DNA of 20,326 bases from an uncultured Eubacteriales bacterium (GTDB lineage: Bacteria > Bacillota > Clostridia > Christensenellales > Aristaeellaceae), in the NCBI GenBank assembly GCA_900542395.1, contig UQNM01000043.1, positions 1-20,326 of the forward strand, in the 5' to 3' direction. Below are positions 1-7,791 of the stretch, piece by piece. The position numbers and the translations under genes are program-made. Every line of letters begins with the position of its first letter. Within the stretch, counting starts at the first letter, position 1. The notes beneath the pieces were generated by a model. It ran no database searches. It was not told the DNA's origin and saw only the letters and a program-made list of their open reading frames with translations.

Positions 1-3
1 AAA

Positions 4-42
4 GGGCTATTCTCCCCCCCTTCGGGGGGAGAATAGCTTTTT
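4..42 (+). terminator. Strong intrinsic terminator of a gene left of the window
   Basis: A 14-bp perfect stem (6-19 paired with 24-37) with a four-base CTTC loop is followed directly by five T residues (38-42) on the + strand. This is a textbook rho-independent terminator for a + strand gene ending before the window. Read on the minus strand the same stem follows the small gene at 61-228, but the downstream side there is CCC then TTT at the window edge, so it would be a weaker, possibly bidirectional, terminator. Confidence 0.85.
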
Positions 43-60
43 GTCTACAGTCTGAATTCT

Positions 61-228
61 CTATTCTGCCGAAAAGGCCGCGATGGCCGCGTCCAGCGCC
101 GCAACCGAGCGGATGGCCTGCCGCCGGGTGAGAAGCTGGCGGCGCACCTGCGAGGGCGCGTGTTCAAATAAGCGCCGCGCGTGGGAATCGCTTTCCAGCA
201 GCGCGTAGAGATTCGGATATACGTTCAA
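61..228 (-). CDS. Small hypothetical protein, 55 aa, TTG start
   Basis: This is a short minus-strand reading frame, running from TTG (complement of 226-228) to TAG (complement of 61-63). The sequence shows a very good ribosome binding site, GGGAGGTGA, at 243-235, six bases before the TTG. The product begins MNVYPNLYALLESDSHARRL and ends in DAAIAAFSAE. It is soluble, rich in Ala, Arg and Leu, and predicted mostly helical, with no Cys and no membrane segment. I do not recognise the family. The alternative is that the frame is fortuitous, but the Shine-Dalgarno quality, the spacing and the way the frame fills the gap between a terminator and the divergent recQ promoter argue for a real gene. It is divergently oriented to recQ. 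Confidence 0.6.
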   Translation of the reverse strand: MNVYPNLYALLESDSHARRLFEHAPSQVRRQLLTRRQAIRSVAALDAAIAAFSAE

Positions 229-292
229 GAAGCGTCACCTCCCGATGTGCCTAGTGTGCGCCGGGCGGGGGACGCTTATTCTCTGCCCGCAC

Positions 293-322
293 TTGACGCT
301 CCTTAGAGGGTAGCGATATAAT
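293..322 (+). promoter_or_regulatory. Sigma-A-type promoter of the recQ operon
   Basis: TTGACG at 293-298 and TATAAT at 317-322 are separated by 18 bp. Transcription would begin near 329, giving a leader of about 118 nt before recQ. The leader contains a small hairpin at 389-410 (GGGC/GCCC around a GAA loop, with an outer GTTT/AAAC stem). It is not followed by a U run, so it is not an evident terminator. Confidence 0.75.
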
Positions 323-446
323 ATAAAACCAGTGAAGCATGGAATGTCTAAGAATCCATTTCAAAAGCGGGAGATGCGGGAACACCGGGTTTTAGGGCGA
401 AGCCCCAAACGTGACCCTGAACATACCCCCAAAAAAAGGAGCAGAG

Positions 447-2285
447 ATGACACCGATGGATGCGGCGCGCGCGGCGCTCAAAGAGGTTTTTGGCTACGAC
501 GATTTTCGCCCCGGACAGGAGGACGCGGTGGCCGCCATTCTGCGCGGGCGCGACGTGATGGCCGTCATGCCCACCGGCGCGGGCAAGTCGATCTGTTACC
601 AGATTCCCGCGCTCGTGCTGGAGGGCGTCACGCTCGTCGTCTCGCCGCTCATTTCGCTGATGCGCGATCAGGTGTTCGCGCTGCTGCAAAACGGCGTTCG
701 CGCGGCGTATCTCAACAGCTCCCTGACCCCGCGCCAGTATGCGCTTGCGCTGGAGCACGCGCGGCGCGGCACGTATAAAATCATCTACGTCGCGCCGGAG
801 CGGCTGCTGACCGATTCGTTCCTTAGCTTTGCGAAGGGCGCGAAAATCGCGCAGGTCGTCGTCGATGAGGCGCACTGCGTCAGCCAGTGGGGGCAGGATT
901 TCCGCCCCGGCTATCTGCAAATCGCGCCGTTTCTGCGCGAGCTGCCCCAACGGCCGCGCCTGAGCGCCTTCACCGCGACGGCGACGCAGGCCGTCCGCGC
1001 GGACATCGTCCGGCTGCTGGAATTGCAGGATCCATACGACATTCTGACGGGATTTGACCGGCCGAATCTCTTTTTTGAGGTGCGCAGGGCGAAGGACCGC
1101 GACGCGGAGCTGCGCCGCTTTCTGGCGGAGCACCGGGGGCAGAGCGGCGTCGTCTACTGCGGCACGCGCAAGGGCGTGGAGGAAGTGACCGCCATGCTGA
1201 ACGACTGCGGCGTGGACGCGGTCGGCTACCATGCGGGGATGGCCGACGAGCTGCGCGCCAGAGCGCAGGAGGATTTCGTCGCCGACCGCGCGCCGGTGAT
1301 CGTGGCGACCAATGCGTTCGGCATGGGCATTGACAAATCCAACGTTTCCTTCGTCGTGCACTATAACATGCCCAAGGATTTGGAGAGCTATTATCAGGAG
1401 GCGGGGCGCGCGGGGCGCGACGGCGAGGACGCGGTCTGCTGCCTGCTGTATCAGCCGGGGGACGTGCGGCTGAACACCTTTTTGATCGACCATGCGCAGG
1501 ATATGAGCCAGATGGACGAGCAGACGCGGCAGGTCGTCACCGCGCGCGCCAAGGAGCGCCTCCGGCAGATGACGTTTTACGCCACGGGCGGCGGCTGTCT
1601 GCGCGCGAAAATCCTCCAATATTTCGGCGAGAAGGTCGAAAAGCCGTTCTGCGGCAACTGCTCGGGCTGCATGGCGCGCGAGGAGGAGCGCGACGTGAGC
1701 CGTCAGGCCGGGCAGATCGTTGCCGCCGTGATCGCGATGAACGGGCGATACGGCAAGGCGACGGTGGCGCGCGTGCTCTGCGGTCAGGCGGACGCGAGGC
1801 TGCGCGAGCGCGGGCTGGATAAGCTCTCCGCCTTTGGCAGCATGAGAGCCGAGGGCGAGGCCAACGTGCGCGCGATGATCGACGAGCTGATCGCGGGCGA
1901 CGTGCTGACGGTGACGGAGGGGGATTATCCGCTGCTGCGGGAGGGCGCTTACGCCCGCGATGTGCTGCGCGGGGATATGCCCATCCGCATGGCGCTGCTG
2001 CCGACGGACGCCGCGCCGGAAATCAAGCGCCGCGTGAAGCAAAAGGAATTTGTCAACAAGGCGCTGTACAGCCGCCTGTCCGACCTGCGCAAGCAGATTG
2101 CCATGGATCAGAATGTGCCGCCGTTCATCATCTTCACCAACGCCACGCTCAAGGATATGGCGGCCAAAGCGCCGCGCACGCGCGCACAGATGCTCCGCGT
2201 CGCGGGCGTGGGCGAAGGGAAGATGCAGCGTTACGGCGACGCATTCCTGCGGGAAATCGCCGCCTACGAGGAGGATGAAGCGTGA
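447..2285 (+). CDS. recQ: ATP-dependent DNA helicase RecQ
   Basis: This is a 612-aa 3'-5' DNA helicase acting in recombinational repair and fork restart, close to the usual RecQ length. The order is complete. The Q-motif-like FRPGQ lies at 20-24, Walker A GAGKS at 44-48 and DEAH at 140-143 followed by CVSQWGQDFRP. Motif III FTATAT is near 175-180, and motif VI QEAGRAGRDG, with the arginine finger, near 317-326. The RecQ-Ct zinc cysteines are C384, C402, C405 and C408. A C-terminal HRDC domain spans about 525-605. I chose ATG 447 because AAAGGAG at 435-441 sits five bases upstream; an in-frame GTG at 411 has no such site and would add a non-conserved tail. The stop overlaps the next gene's GTG start (GTGA). 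Confidence 0.97.
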   Translation: MTPMDAARAALKEVFGYDDFRPGQEDAVAAILRGRDVMAVMPTGAGKSICYQIPALVLEGVTLVVSPLISLMRDQVFALLQNGVRAAYLNSSLTPRQYALALEHARRGTYKIIYVAPERLLTDSFLSFAKGAKIAQVVVDEAHCVSQWGQDFRPGYLQIAPFLRELPQRPRLSAFTATATQAVRADIVRLLELQDPYDILTGFDRPNLFFEVRRAKDRDAELRRFLAEHRGQSGVVYCGTRKGVEEVTAMLNDCGVDAVGYHAGMADELRARAQEDFVADRAPVIVATNAFGMGIDKSNVSFVVHYNMPKDLESYYQEAGRAGRDGEDAVCCLLYQPGDVRLNTFLIDHAQDMSQMDEQTRQVVTARAKERLRQMTFYATGGGCLRAKILQYFGEKVEKPFCGNCSGCMAREEERDVSRQAGQIVAAVIAMNGRYGKATVARVLCGQADARLRERGLDKLSAFGSMRAEGEANVRAMIDELIAGDVLTVTEGDYPLLREGAYARDVLRGDMPIRMALLPTDAAPEIKRRVKQKEFVNKALYSRLSDLRKQIAMDQNVPPFIIFTNATLKDMAAKAPRTRAQMLRVAGVGEGKMQRYGDAFLREIAAYEEDEA

Positions 2286-3739
2286 AAAAGGAGAGAGGGC
2301 TTGCGCTGGCGGCCTGCGCGGCGCTGGCCGCGCTGATGCTGCTGTTCGCCTCCCAGTGCTCGCCGCTGTACCCGATCAACCTCTGGGACGACGCAAACTG
2401 CCTGCTGACGGTCGGGCGGGTGATGCGGCGCGGCGGCGTGCTCTATCGGGACATCTACGAGCAGAAGGGGCCGCTGCTCTATCTGATTCACGCGCTGGCG
2501 GCCTGCGTTTCCGATACGAGCTTTTGGGGCGTGTACGCGCTGGAAATCCCGGCGCTGACGGCGGCGCTGTACGCGGCCTACCGCCTTCTGCGGCTGAGGA
2601 CGGGCGCGGGCTTCGCGCTCGGCGCGGCGGCGGTCTGGGGCGCGCTGACGGTGACGAGCGGCTCGTTTATGCGCGGGGACAGCGCGGAGGAATTCTGCCT
2701 GCCGCTGCTGACGGCGGCGCTGGCGCTGGCCTATGCCGAATACGGCAGGCGCGCCAGACCGATGCGCGCAAAGCGGCTGCTGCTCTGCGGCGTGCTGGCC
2801 GGGGGCATCGCGACGATCAAATATACGCTGCTCGGCGCGATGGTCGGGCTGTGCGCCGTCGAAGGCGCGCTGGCGCTGAAGGAGGGCGGCGCGCCGCGCG
2901 CGCTGAAAAGCGCGGGCGTGTTTCTGGCGGGCATGGCGATTCCGATTCTGCCGTGGGTGATCTATTTCGCGGCGAACGGCGCGCTCCGCGACGCTTACAC
3001 GGCGTATATCTACAACAACGTCTTCCTGTACGGCGGCGAGGCCGCGTCGTGGGGGCAGAGGCTGGGCGAAATGGCGCGCTACGTTCAAAAAAACGCGCTG
3101 TGGGCGGTTCCGGCCGCGCTGGGTCTGGCCGCGCTGGCGGCGGATCGGGGCGAAACCGCCGCCGTCCGGCTCTGCGTCGCGGCGATGGCGGCCGGCCAGT
3201 TTGCGGCGGTGTTCTTTGTCGGGCGCGTATGGGCGTACAGCCTGCTGGCGCTGGCGGCGTTCGGCGTGATCGGCTGCATGCAGCTCCATCGCGCGCTGAA
3301 AAAAATCGGCTGTCCGCGCGGAAAAAAGGCGCTGACGGCGGCGGCCTGCGCGGCAAGCCTGCTGCTGGCGTGGTTCGCCACGCCGAACGCATTTCTGCGC
3401 GGGCAGAAGCTCGAGCAGCTCGCGCAGGGGCGGCTGGCCGCGGCCATGCCGGAGGGCGCGACGCTGCTGCAATACAGCCACCTCGACGACGGGCTGTATC
3501 TGGCGGCGCACACGCTCCCGCGGGAAAAATACTTCGTTCTGCTGAACGTGCAGCTCGAGGCCATGCGCGACGCACTTGACCGCGCCGTGCGCGAGGCCGT
3601 CCCGGATTATGTGCTGGTCAGCTGGCGGACGCTTCCGGCGGAATTTGACCGATACGAGCTGGCGGCTTCCGACGTGGGCTATGACGACGACAACCGGCTG
3701 AACAAAACGCTGTATCTGTACAGGAGGAAGAGCGAATGA
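2282..3739 (+). CDS. GT-C (family 39-like) membrane glycosyltransferase, copy A
   Basis: This is a 485-aa polytopic membrane protein with a GTG start overlapping the recQ stop and a GAGGAGG ribosome binding site at 2268-2274. It resembles GT-C fold, PMT/ArnT-like (GT39-type) transferases, which use lipid-linked sugar donors on the outer face of the membrane. After TM1 (about 7-24) comes a first extracytoplasmic loop with the acidic WDDAN at 35-39, YRD at 55-57 and QKGPLLY at 61-67, the usual family pattern. About ten hydrophobic segments follow, then a short soluble C-terminus (about 380-485). A SAEEF motif follows the third membrane region. It is clearly paralogous to the next gene (shared SPLY, YRD, KGPLL, SAEEF and IKYT blocks). 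Donor and acceptor are unknown, and no catalysis has been shown for this subgroup. Confidence 0.8.
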   Translation: MKKERGLALAACAALAALMLLFASQCSPLYPINLWDDANCLLTVGRVMRRGGVLYRDIYEQKGPLLYLIHALAACVSDTSFWGVYALEIPALTAALYAAYRLLRLRTGAGFALGAAAVWGALTVTSGSFMRGDSAEEFCLPLLTAALALAYAEYGRRARPMRAKRLLLCGVLAGGIATIKYTLLGAMVGLCAVEGALALKEGGAPRALKSAGVFLAGMAIPILPWVIYFAANGALRDAYTAYIYNNVFLYGGEAASWGQRLGEMARYVQKNALWAVPAALGLAALAADRGETAAVRLCVAAMAAGQFAAVFFVGRVWAYSLLALAAFGVIGCMQLHRALKKIGCPRGKKALTAAACAASLLLAWFATPNAFLRGQKLEQLAQGRLAAAMPEGATLLQYSHLDDGLYLAAHTLPREKYFVLLNVQLEAMRDALDRAVREAVPDYVLVSWRTLPAEFDRYELAASDVGYDDDNRLNKTLYLYRRKSE

Positions 3740-5208
3740 AAAGGGCGTTCCCCGCGCTGCTGGCGCTGCTCTGCGCGACGCTGGCGCTGCTGATTGCGAC
3801 GAGCAGCTCGCCGCTGTACGCCGCCAATTTTTGGACGGATACGAACATCTATTTCACCATCGGGCGCGGCATGACGCGCGGGCTGATGCCTTATCGCGAT
3901 CTGTTTGACCACAAGGGGCCGCTGCTGTTCATGCTCTACGCGCTGGGGGCGGCGATTTCGGATACGAGCTTCATCGGCGTGTTCATCCTGGAGGCGCTGA
4001 GCTTCGCGGCGGCGGTTTACGCGGGCTGGCGGACGGTTTCGCTCTTCGGCGAGGGGCGGCTGACGCTGCTGAGCATGCCGATTCTGGCGGCGGTTGTCTG
4101 CTGCTGCACGGCGTTCACGCAGGGCGGAAGCGCGGAGGAATTCGCGCTCCCCGCGCTGGCGGCGGGCGTGTATCTGGCGCTGGCGCTGATGGCGCGGCCG
4201 GGGGAAGCGGACGGACGGCGCGCGCTGGGCTTCGGCGCGGCGGCGGGCTGGGTTTTCCTCATCAAATACACGGATATCGGGCTGTTCGCGGGGCTGGGAA
4301 TCGGCCTGCTGGCGTTTGCGTGGCGGCGGGAAGGCTTTGGCCGCGCGCTGGTTTCGGCGGGGCGGATGCTGCTGGGCGCGCTGCTGGTCTGCGCGCCGGT
4401 GGCGGCGTATCTGGCAGCCAACGGGGCGCTGGCCGCCTGCGTGGAGGTCTACTTCATCCAGAACCTGTTTGATTACAGCGGCGCGCCGATGAGCCTGAGC
4501 GGCCACATCTATAACGCGCTGGCGTATCTGCGCACACAGAGCGCGATCAACCCGGCGGTGGTGCTCCTCGTCGCGCTGGGGATGGCCTTTCTCCTGCTTT
4601 GGGCGGCGAAAAGGCATGAAAAGGGCATGATTGGGCAGGCGCTGGCGCTGCCGATGGGCGCGGGGCTGCTGCTGCTGACCTGCTATTGGGGCGAAATGGC
4701 GCACCCGTACTATGCGCTGGTGTTCGCGGGGCTCTGCGCGCCGGGGCTGATTCCGCTGGCGTGGCTGGCCGGCTGGGCGGAGAAGCGCGGGCTGCTCGCG
4801 CGGGCGCTGCCGCTGGCGGGCGCGCTGGCGATTGTGCCGGTCTGCATGGGGCTCTGCCGCGCCGTGCCGCTGATGCGGGTGAAGAAGGCGGACATGGCGC
4901 AGACGGTCTTCGCGGAGAGGATGAACCGGGAGGAAGCGCCGACGCTGCTGGACATCACCAGCCTGGATCAGGGGTTTTATCTGGCGGCGGGGATCGTGCC
5001 AAACTGCCGGTACTTCGCCGACAACAATTTGCAGACGCAGGAAAAGCGGGACGCGATTGCGTCGTATCTGGCCGAGGGAAGGACGCAGTTCGTCGTGACG
5101 CGCTATGCCGACCCCGGCGAGGCATACGAGCTGATCGCCGAGGCCGACGGCGTGTTTGACCTGAACGACATGCGGCATTACAAGCTGTATAAGAGGAAAG
5201 CGCCATGA
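3736..5208 (+). CDS. GT-C (family 39-like) membrane glycosyltransferase, copy B
   Basis: This 490-aa protein is a paralogue of its upstream neighbour, with which it shares an ATGA stop/start overlap. Its ribosome binding site AGGAGG (3722-3727) lies inside the upstream gene, so translation is probably coupled. The same architecture is seen: TM1 about 7-23, then the loop acidic residue in FWTDTN (D35), YRD at 53-55 and HKGPLLF at 59-65, then SAEEF, IKYT and about ten membrane segments, with a soluble C-terminal tail of about 100 residues. A tandem duplication that diverged, perhaps working as a pair on two acceptors or as a heterodimer, is an inference. It overlaps the dehydrogenase start by four bases (ATGA). 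The substrate is not identifiable. Confidence 0.8.
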   Translation: MKRAFPALLALLCATLALLIATSSSPLYAANFWTDTNIYFTIGRGMTRGLMPYRDLFDHKGPLLFMLYALGAAISDTSFIGVFILEALSFAAAVYAGWRTVSLFGEGRLTLLSMPILAAVVCCCTAFTQGGSAEEFALPALAAGVYLALALMARPGEADGRRALGFGAAAGWVFLIKYTDIGLFAGLGIGLLAFAWRREGFGRALVSAGRMLLGALLVCAPVAAYLAANGALAACVEVYFIQNLFDYSGAPMSLSGHIYNALAYLRTQSAINPAVVLLVALGMAFLLLWAAKRHEKGMIGQALALPMGAGLLLLTCYWGEMAHPYYALVFAGLCAPGLIPLAWLAGWAEKRGLLARALPLAGALAIVPVCMGLCRAVPLMRVKKADMAQTVFAERMNREEAPTLLDITSLDQGFYLAAGIVPNCRYFADNNLQTQEKRDAIASYLAEGRTQFVVTRYADPGEAYELIAEADGVFDLNDMRHYKLYKRKAP

Positions 5209-6275
5209 GCGACACGAGAATTTCGGAAAAAGCGCTGCGCGCGTTTATGGAGCGCGCCTACGAAAAAGAGGGCTTTGAGGCGGAGGAAGCCCGGCAGATT
5301 GCCGACGTGCTGATGCAGGCGGATCTGTTCGGCATCGAGAGCCACGGCGCGCAGCGGATGATGTATTACCACCAGAACATCAAGAGCGGGAGCGTCGATG
5401 TGCGCGCGCGGGCGGAGGTTCTGCGCGAAACGCCGGTTTCCGCGCTGATGGACGGCCATTTCGCGATGGGGCACCTGACGGCGGCGAAGGCGATGCGCAT
5501 GGCCATCAAGAAGGCGAAAACGGCGGGCATCGGCATGGTCGCGGTGCGCAACTCGTCGCATTACGGCATTGCGGGCTATTACCCGCTGATGGCCGAGCGC
5601 GAGGGGCTGGCGGCGTTTTCGATGACCAACACCGGGCCGATCATGGTGCCGACGTTCGGGCGCGAGATGATGCTGGGCACGAACCCGATGGCGTTCTGCA
5701 TGCCCGCCGATCCGTATCCCTTCTGGTTCGACGCATCCACGACGGTGGTGACGCTGGGCAAGGTGGAGGTTTACAACAAGCGCGGCAAGCCCATGCCTGA
5801 GGGATGGACGATCGACGGGGCGGGTCAGCCGTGCAGCGACGCGCACAGGATGAACGAATCCATCCTGAGCGGCGGTCTGGGCGGGATTCTGCCCCTCGGC
5901 GGCGAGGGCGAGAGGACGAGCGGCCACAAGGGATACGGGCTGGCCATCATGGTGGAGGCGCTGACGGGCGTGCTGGCGCAGGGCATGCTCAGCCCGGAGA
6001 TGTGCGGCGCGCACGGCGACCACACGAGCCATTTCTTCATGGCGTTCGACCCGGCGATGTTCGGCGACCCGGCGGCCATCCGCGCGCGGATGAGCGATTA
6101 TTTGCAGGCGCTGCGCGAGAGCGAGAAAGCGCCGGGCTATCAGCGCATCTACACCCCCGGCGAGAAGGCGCACGAGGCGCAGCAGGACAGGCTGCAAAAC
6201 GGCGTTCCGGTGGAGGAAAACACGCTGGCGGAGCTGCGGCAGATCGCGCGCGAATTGGGGATTGAGGGTGTGTAA
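5205..6275 (+). CDS. Ldh2/AllD-family NAD(P)-dependent 2-hydroxyacid dehydrogenase (malate/lactate type)
   Basis: This 356-aa cytoplasmic oxidoreductase belongs to the malate/L-lactate dehydrogenase family (MdlD/ComC/AllD/YiaK), which has its own fold, not the Rossmann-type LDH fold. Family members interconvert 2-hydroxy and 2-oxo acids such as malate, lactate, ureidoglycolate, sulfolactate or 2,3-diketogulonate. Visible hallmarks are ESHGAQR with H47 (46-48 SHG), NSSHYGIAGYY from 116 with the catalytic-type histidine H119, GTNP at 158-161, and a late GHKGYGLA segment before the helical end. The length is typical. The start overlaps the previous stop (ATGA), with AGAGGAAAG upstream. Which hydroxyacid is used cannot be told from sequence. 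No transporter or kinase for a matching substrate is adjacent, except the MATE gene three bases downstream. Confidence 0.88.
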   Translation: MSDTRISEKALRAFMERAYEKEGFEAEEARQIADVLMQADLFGIESHGAQRMMYYHQNIKSGSVDVRARAEVLRETPVSALMDGHFAMGHLTAAKAMRMAIKKAKTAGIGMVAVRNSSHYGIAGYYPLMAEREGLAAFSMTNTGPIMVPTFGREMMLGTNPMAFCMPADPYPFWFDASTTVVTLGKVEVYNKRGKPMPEGWTIDGAGQPCSDAHRMNESILSGGLGGILPLGGEGERTSGHKGYGLAIMVEALTGVLAQGMLSPEMCGAHGDHTSHFFMAFDPAMFGDPAAIRARMSDYLQALRESEKAPGYQRIYTPGEKAHEAQQDRLQNGVPVEENTLAELRQIARELGIEGV

Positions 6276-6278
6276 GCC

Positions 6279-7598
6279 ATGCGGAAGATGACGCAGGGGA
6301 GCATCGTGCGCCACCTGATCGCCTATGCGCTGCCCCTGATTCTGGGCAACCTGTTTCAGCTCACCTACAACGCGGTGGATTCCATCGTCATCGGCAAATT
6401 TGCGGGGGAAAACGCGCTGGCGGCGGTCAGCGCGGCGAACCCGGTGATGACGATTATGATTCTCGGCGTATCGGGCGTGAGCATCGGCGCGTCGGTGCTG
6501 ATGAGCCGGTTTTACGGCGCGGGCGACGAGGATGCGCTGCGCCGCGAGGTCGCCACGACGATCGTTTTCGGCGGCGCTGCGTCGGTCGCCGCGTTTCTGC
6601 TCGGCTGGCCGCTGAGCGAGCCGGTGCTGCGGCTGATGCGCGTGCCGGGCGAAATTCTGGCGATGGCGACGCGCTATTTGCAGGTGATCTTCGTCGGATT
6701 CCTGTTCACGTTCCAATACAACATTCTGGCGGCGGCGCTCCGGAGCGTCGGCGACAGCAAAACGCCGGTGATCTTTCTGGCGCTGGCGAGCGTGATGAAC
6801 GCGGGGCTTGACGTGCTGCTGGTGGCGGTCTTCCGCTGGGGCGTGGTCGGCGCGGGCATTGCGACGGTGATGGCGGAGGGAATCAGCGCGCTGCTGTGCG
6901 CGTGGCACATTTACAGGCGGATTCCGCTGCTGCATCTGGCGTGGCACGAGCTGAAAATCGACAGGCGGCTGCTGCGGGAAACGGTTTCCTCCGGCGCGAT
7001 TACGGCGATGCAGCAGGCATGCCAGCCGATTGGCAAGGCGCTGATTCAGAGCGTGATGAACGCGCAGGGCGTGAGCGTGATTGCGGCGTTCAACGCGGTG
7101 AGCCGGGTGGACGATTTCGCCTGCATCCCGGAGCAGAGCATTTCCTCGGGCATGATGACCTGCATCGCGCAGAACAGGGGCGCGGGGGAGCACGCGCGCG
7201 TGGGCGAAACCCTGAGGCGCGGCATGGCGATGGAGGCGGCCTACGGCGTTTTGATCTGCGCGGCGGTTCTGCTGGCGAAGGAGCCGGTGATGCGGCTGTT
7301 CGCGGCGCAGGACAGCGTGCGGATGGTGAGCATGGGCGTGGATTATCTGACGCTGATGGCGTTTTTCTACATCCTGCCGGGGATCACGAACGGCATACAG
7401 GGGTATTTTCGCGGCATGGGCGAGATGAAGACGACGCTGACGGCGACGTTTATTCAGATTTCGATCCGCGCGCTGGTGGTGGCCGTGCTTGTGCCGCGCA
7501 TCGGTTTGAACGGCGCGGCGTGGGCCTGCGCCGTGGGCTGGAGCGCGATGCTCTGCTATACCTTCGCGCGCTATCGCCGGGTGCGGGAAAACGAATAG
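6279..7598 (+). CDS. MATE family efflux transporter
   Basis: This is a 439-aa inner-membrane protein with about 12 transmembrane segments in two MatE halves. It starts MRKMTQGSIVRHLIAYALPL, with PLILGNLFQLTYNAVDSIVIG in TM1, a form typical of clostridial DinF/NorM-like multidrug or metabolite exporters driven by Na+ or H+ antiport. The second half begins near LRETVSSGAI (about 230). The gene starts three bases after the dehydrogenase stop, has only a weak upstream GAGGG site (6264-6268), and is the last gene of the recQ operon before a strong terminator. The transported compound is unknown. Confidence 0.92.
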   Translation: MRKMTQGSIVRHLIAYALPLILGNLFQLTYNAVDSIVIGKFAGENALAAVSAANPVMTIMILGVSGVSIGASVLMSRFYGAGDEDALRREVATTIVFGGAASVAAFLLGWPLSEPVLRLMRVPGEILAMATRYLQVIFVGFLFTFQYNILAAALRSVGDSKTPVIFLALASVMNAGLDVLLVAVFRWGVVGAGIATVMAEGISALLCAWHIYRRIPLLHLAWHELKIDRRLLRETVSSGAITAMQQACQPIGKALIQSVMNAQGVSVIAAFNAVSRVDDFACIPEQSISSGMMTCIAQNRGAGEHARVGETLRRGMAMEAAYGVLICAAVLLAKEPVMRLFAAQDSVRMVSMGVDYLTLMAFFYILPGITNGIQGYFRGMGEMKTTLTATFIQISIRALVVAVLVPRIGLNGAAWACAVGWSAMLCYTFARYRRVRENE

Positions 7599-7616
7599 GA
7601 CAGAACAGAGAACGAG

Positions 7617-7656
7617 AAAAAACGTCGGAGCGGCTTGAATCGCCCCGACGTTTTTT
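7617..7656 (+). terminator. Intrinsic terminator closing the recQ-MATE operon
   Basis: The stem 7621-7632 pairs with 7641-7652 with one A-C mismatch and an eight-base loop. It has an upstream A run (7617-7622) and a run of six T (7651-7656). It sits 19-58 bases after the MATE stop and can form in both directions because of the A/T symmetry. Confidence 0.85.
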
Positions 7657-7675
7657 GTGCAGAATTTACGCTTTT
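7653..7675 (+). repeat. Copy of a ~21-bp TTTTGTGCAGAATT..CGCTTTT motif
   Basis: TTTTGTGCAGAATT followed two bases later by CGCTTTT recurs at 14319-14339 (there without the two extra bases). It also occurs in degenerate inverted form at 14185-14206. It begins in the T run of the terminator and lies upstream of the phosphofructokinase promoter. Its nature is unknown: it could be an element end or a shared regulatory sequence. Confidence 0.5.
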
Positions 7676-7729
7676 AATCCATCAAAGATAGAAGATGAAC
7701 ATGTCTTGGGGTATGAGCTTTTTTCAGAC

Positions 7730-7757
7730 TTAACAAAAATGAAGGACGTGTTATGAT
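7730..7757 (+). promoter_or_regulatory. Promoter of the phosphofructokinase gene
   Basis: TTAACA (7730-7735) and TATGAT (7752-7757) are separated by 16 bp, matching the sigma-A consensus in five of six positions each. An in-frame ATG at 7753 lies inside the -10 hexamer, so it cannot be the start of translation from this promoter. This supports the downstream ATG at 7792. Confidence 0.65.
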
Positions 7758-7791
7758 AAAAACAGAAGGATACCGAAAGGAATGGAAAGCG

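Noticed and set aside
411..446. Upstream GTG start for recQ
   Set aside because: The 12 extra residues lie before the strong AAAGGAG site, which serves ATG 447; the extension is not RecQ-like.
348..2042. 564-aa open frame on the minus strand opposite recQ
   Set aside because: It is antisense to an intact RecQ with all motifs, has Arg/His/Ala-rich composition typical of GC-rich shadows, and has no ribosome binding site.
3679..5178. 499-aa open frame on the minus strand opposite glycosyltransferase copy B
   Set aside because: It is opposite a clear membrane protein gene; the arginine-rich translation has no domain or start signal.
5178..7193. 671-aa open frame on the minus strand opposite the dehydrogenase and MATE genes
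   Set aside because: It spans two well-recognised + strand genes and its low-complexity Arg/His/Gln composition is a codon-bias shadow.
7753..7791. Upstream ATG start for the phosphofructokinase
   Set aside because: This ATG lies inside the -10 hexamer TATGAT of the only good promoter, and the added residues are not part of the PFK fold.
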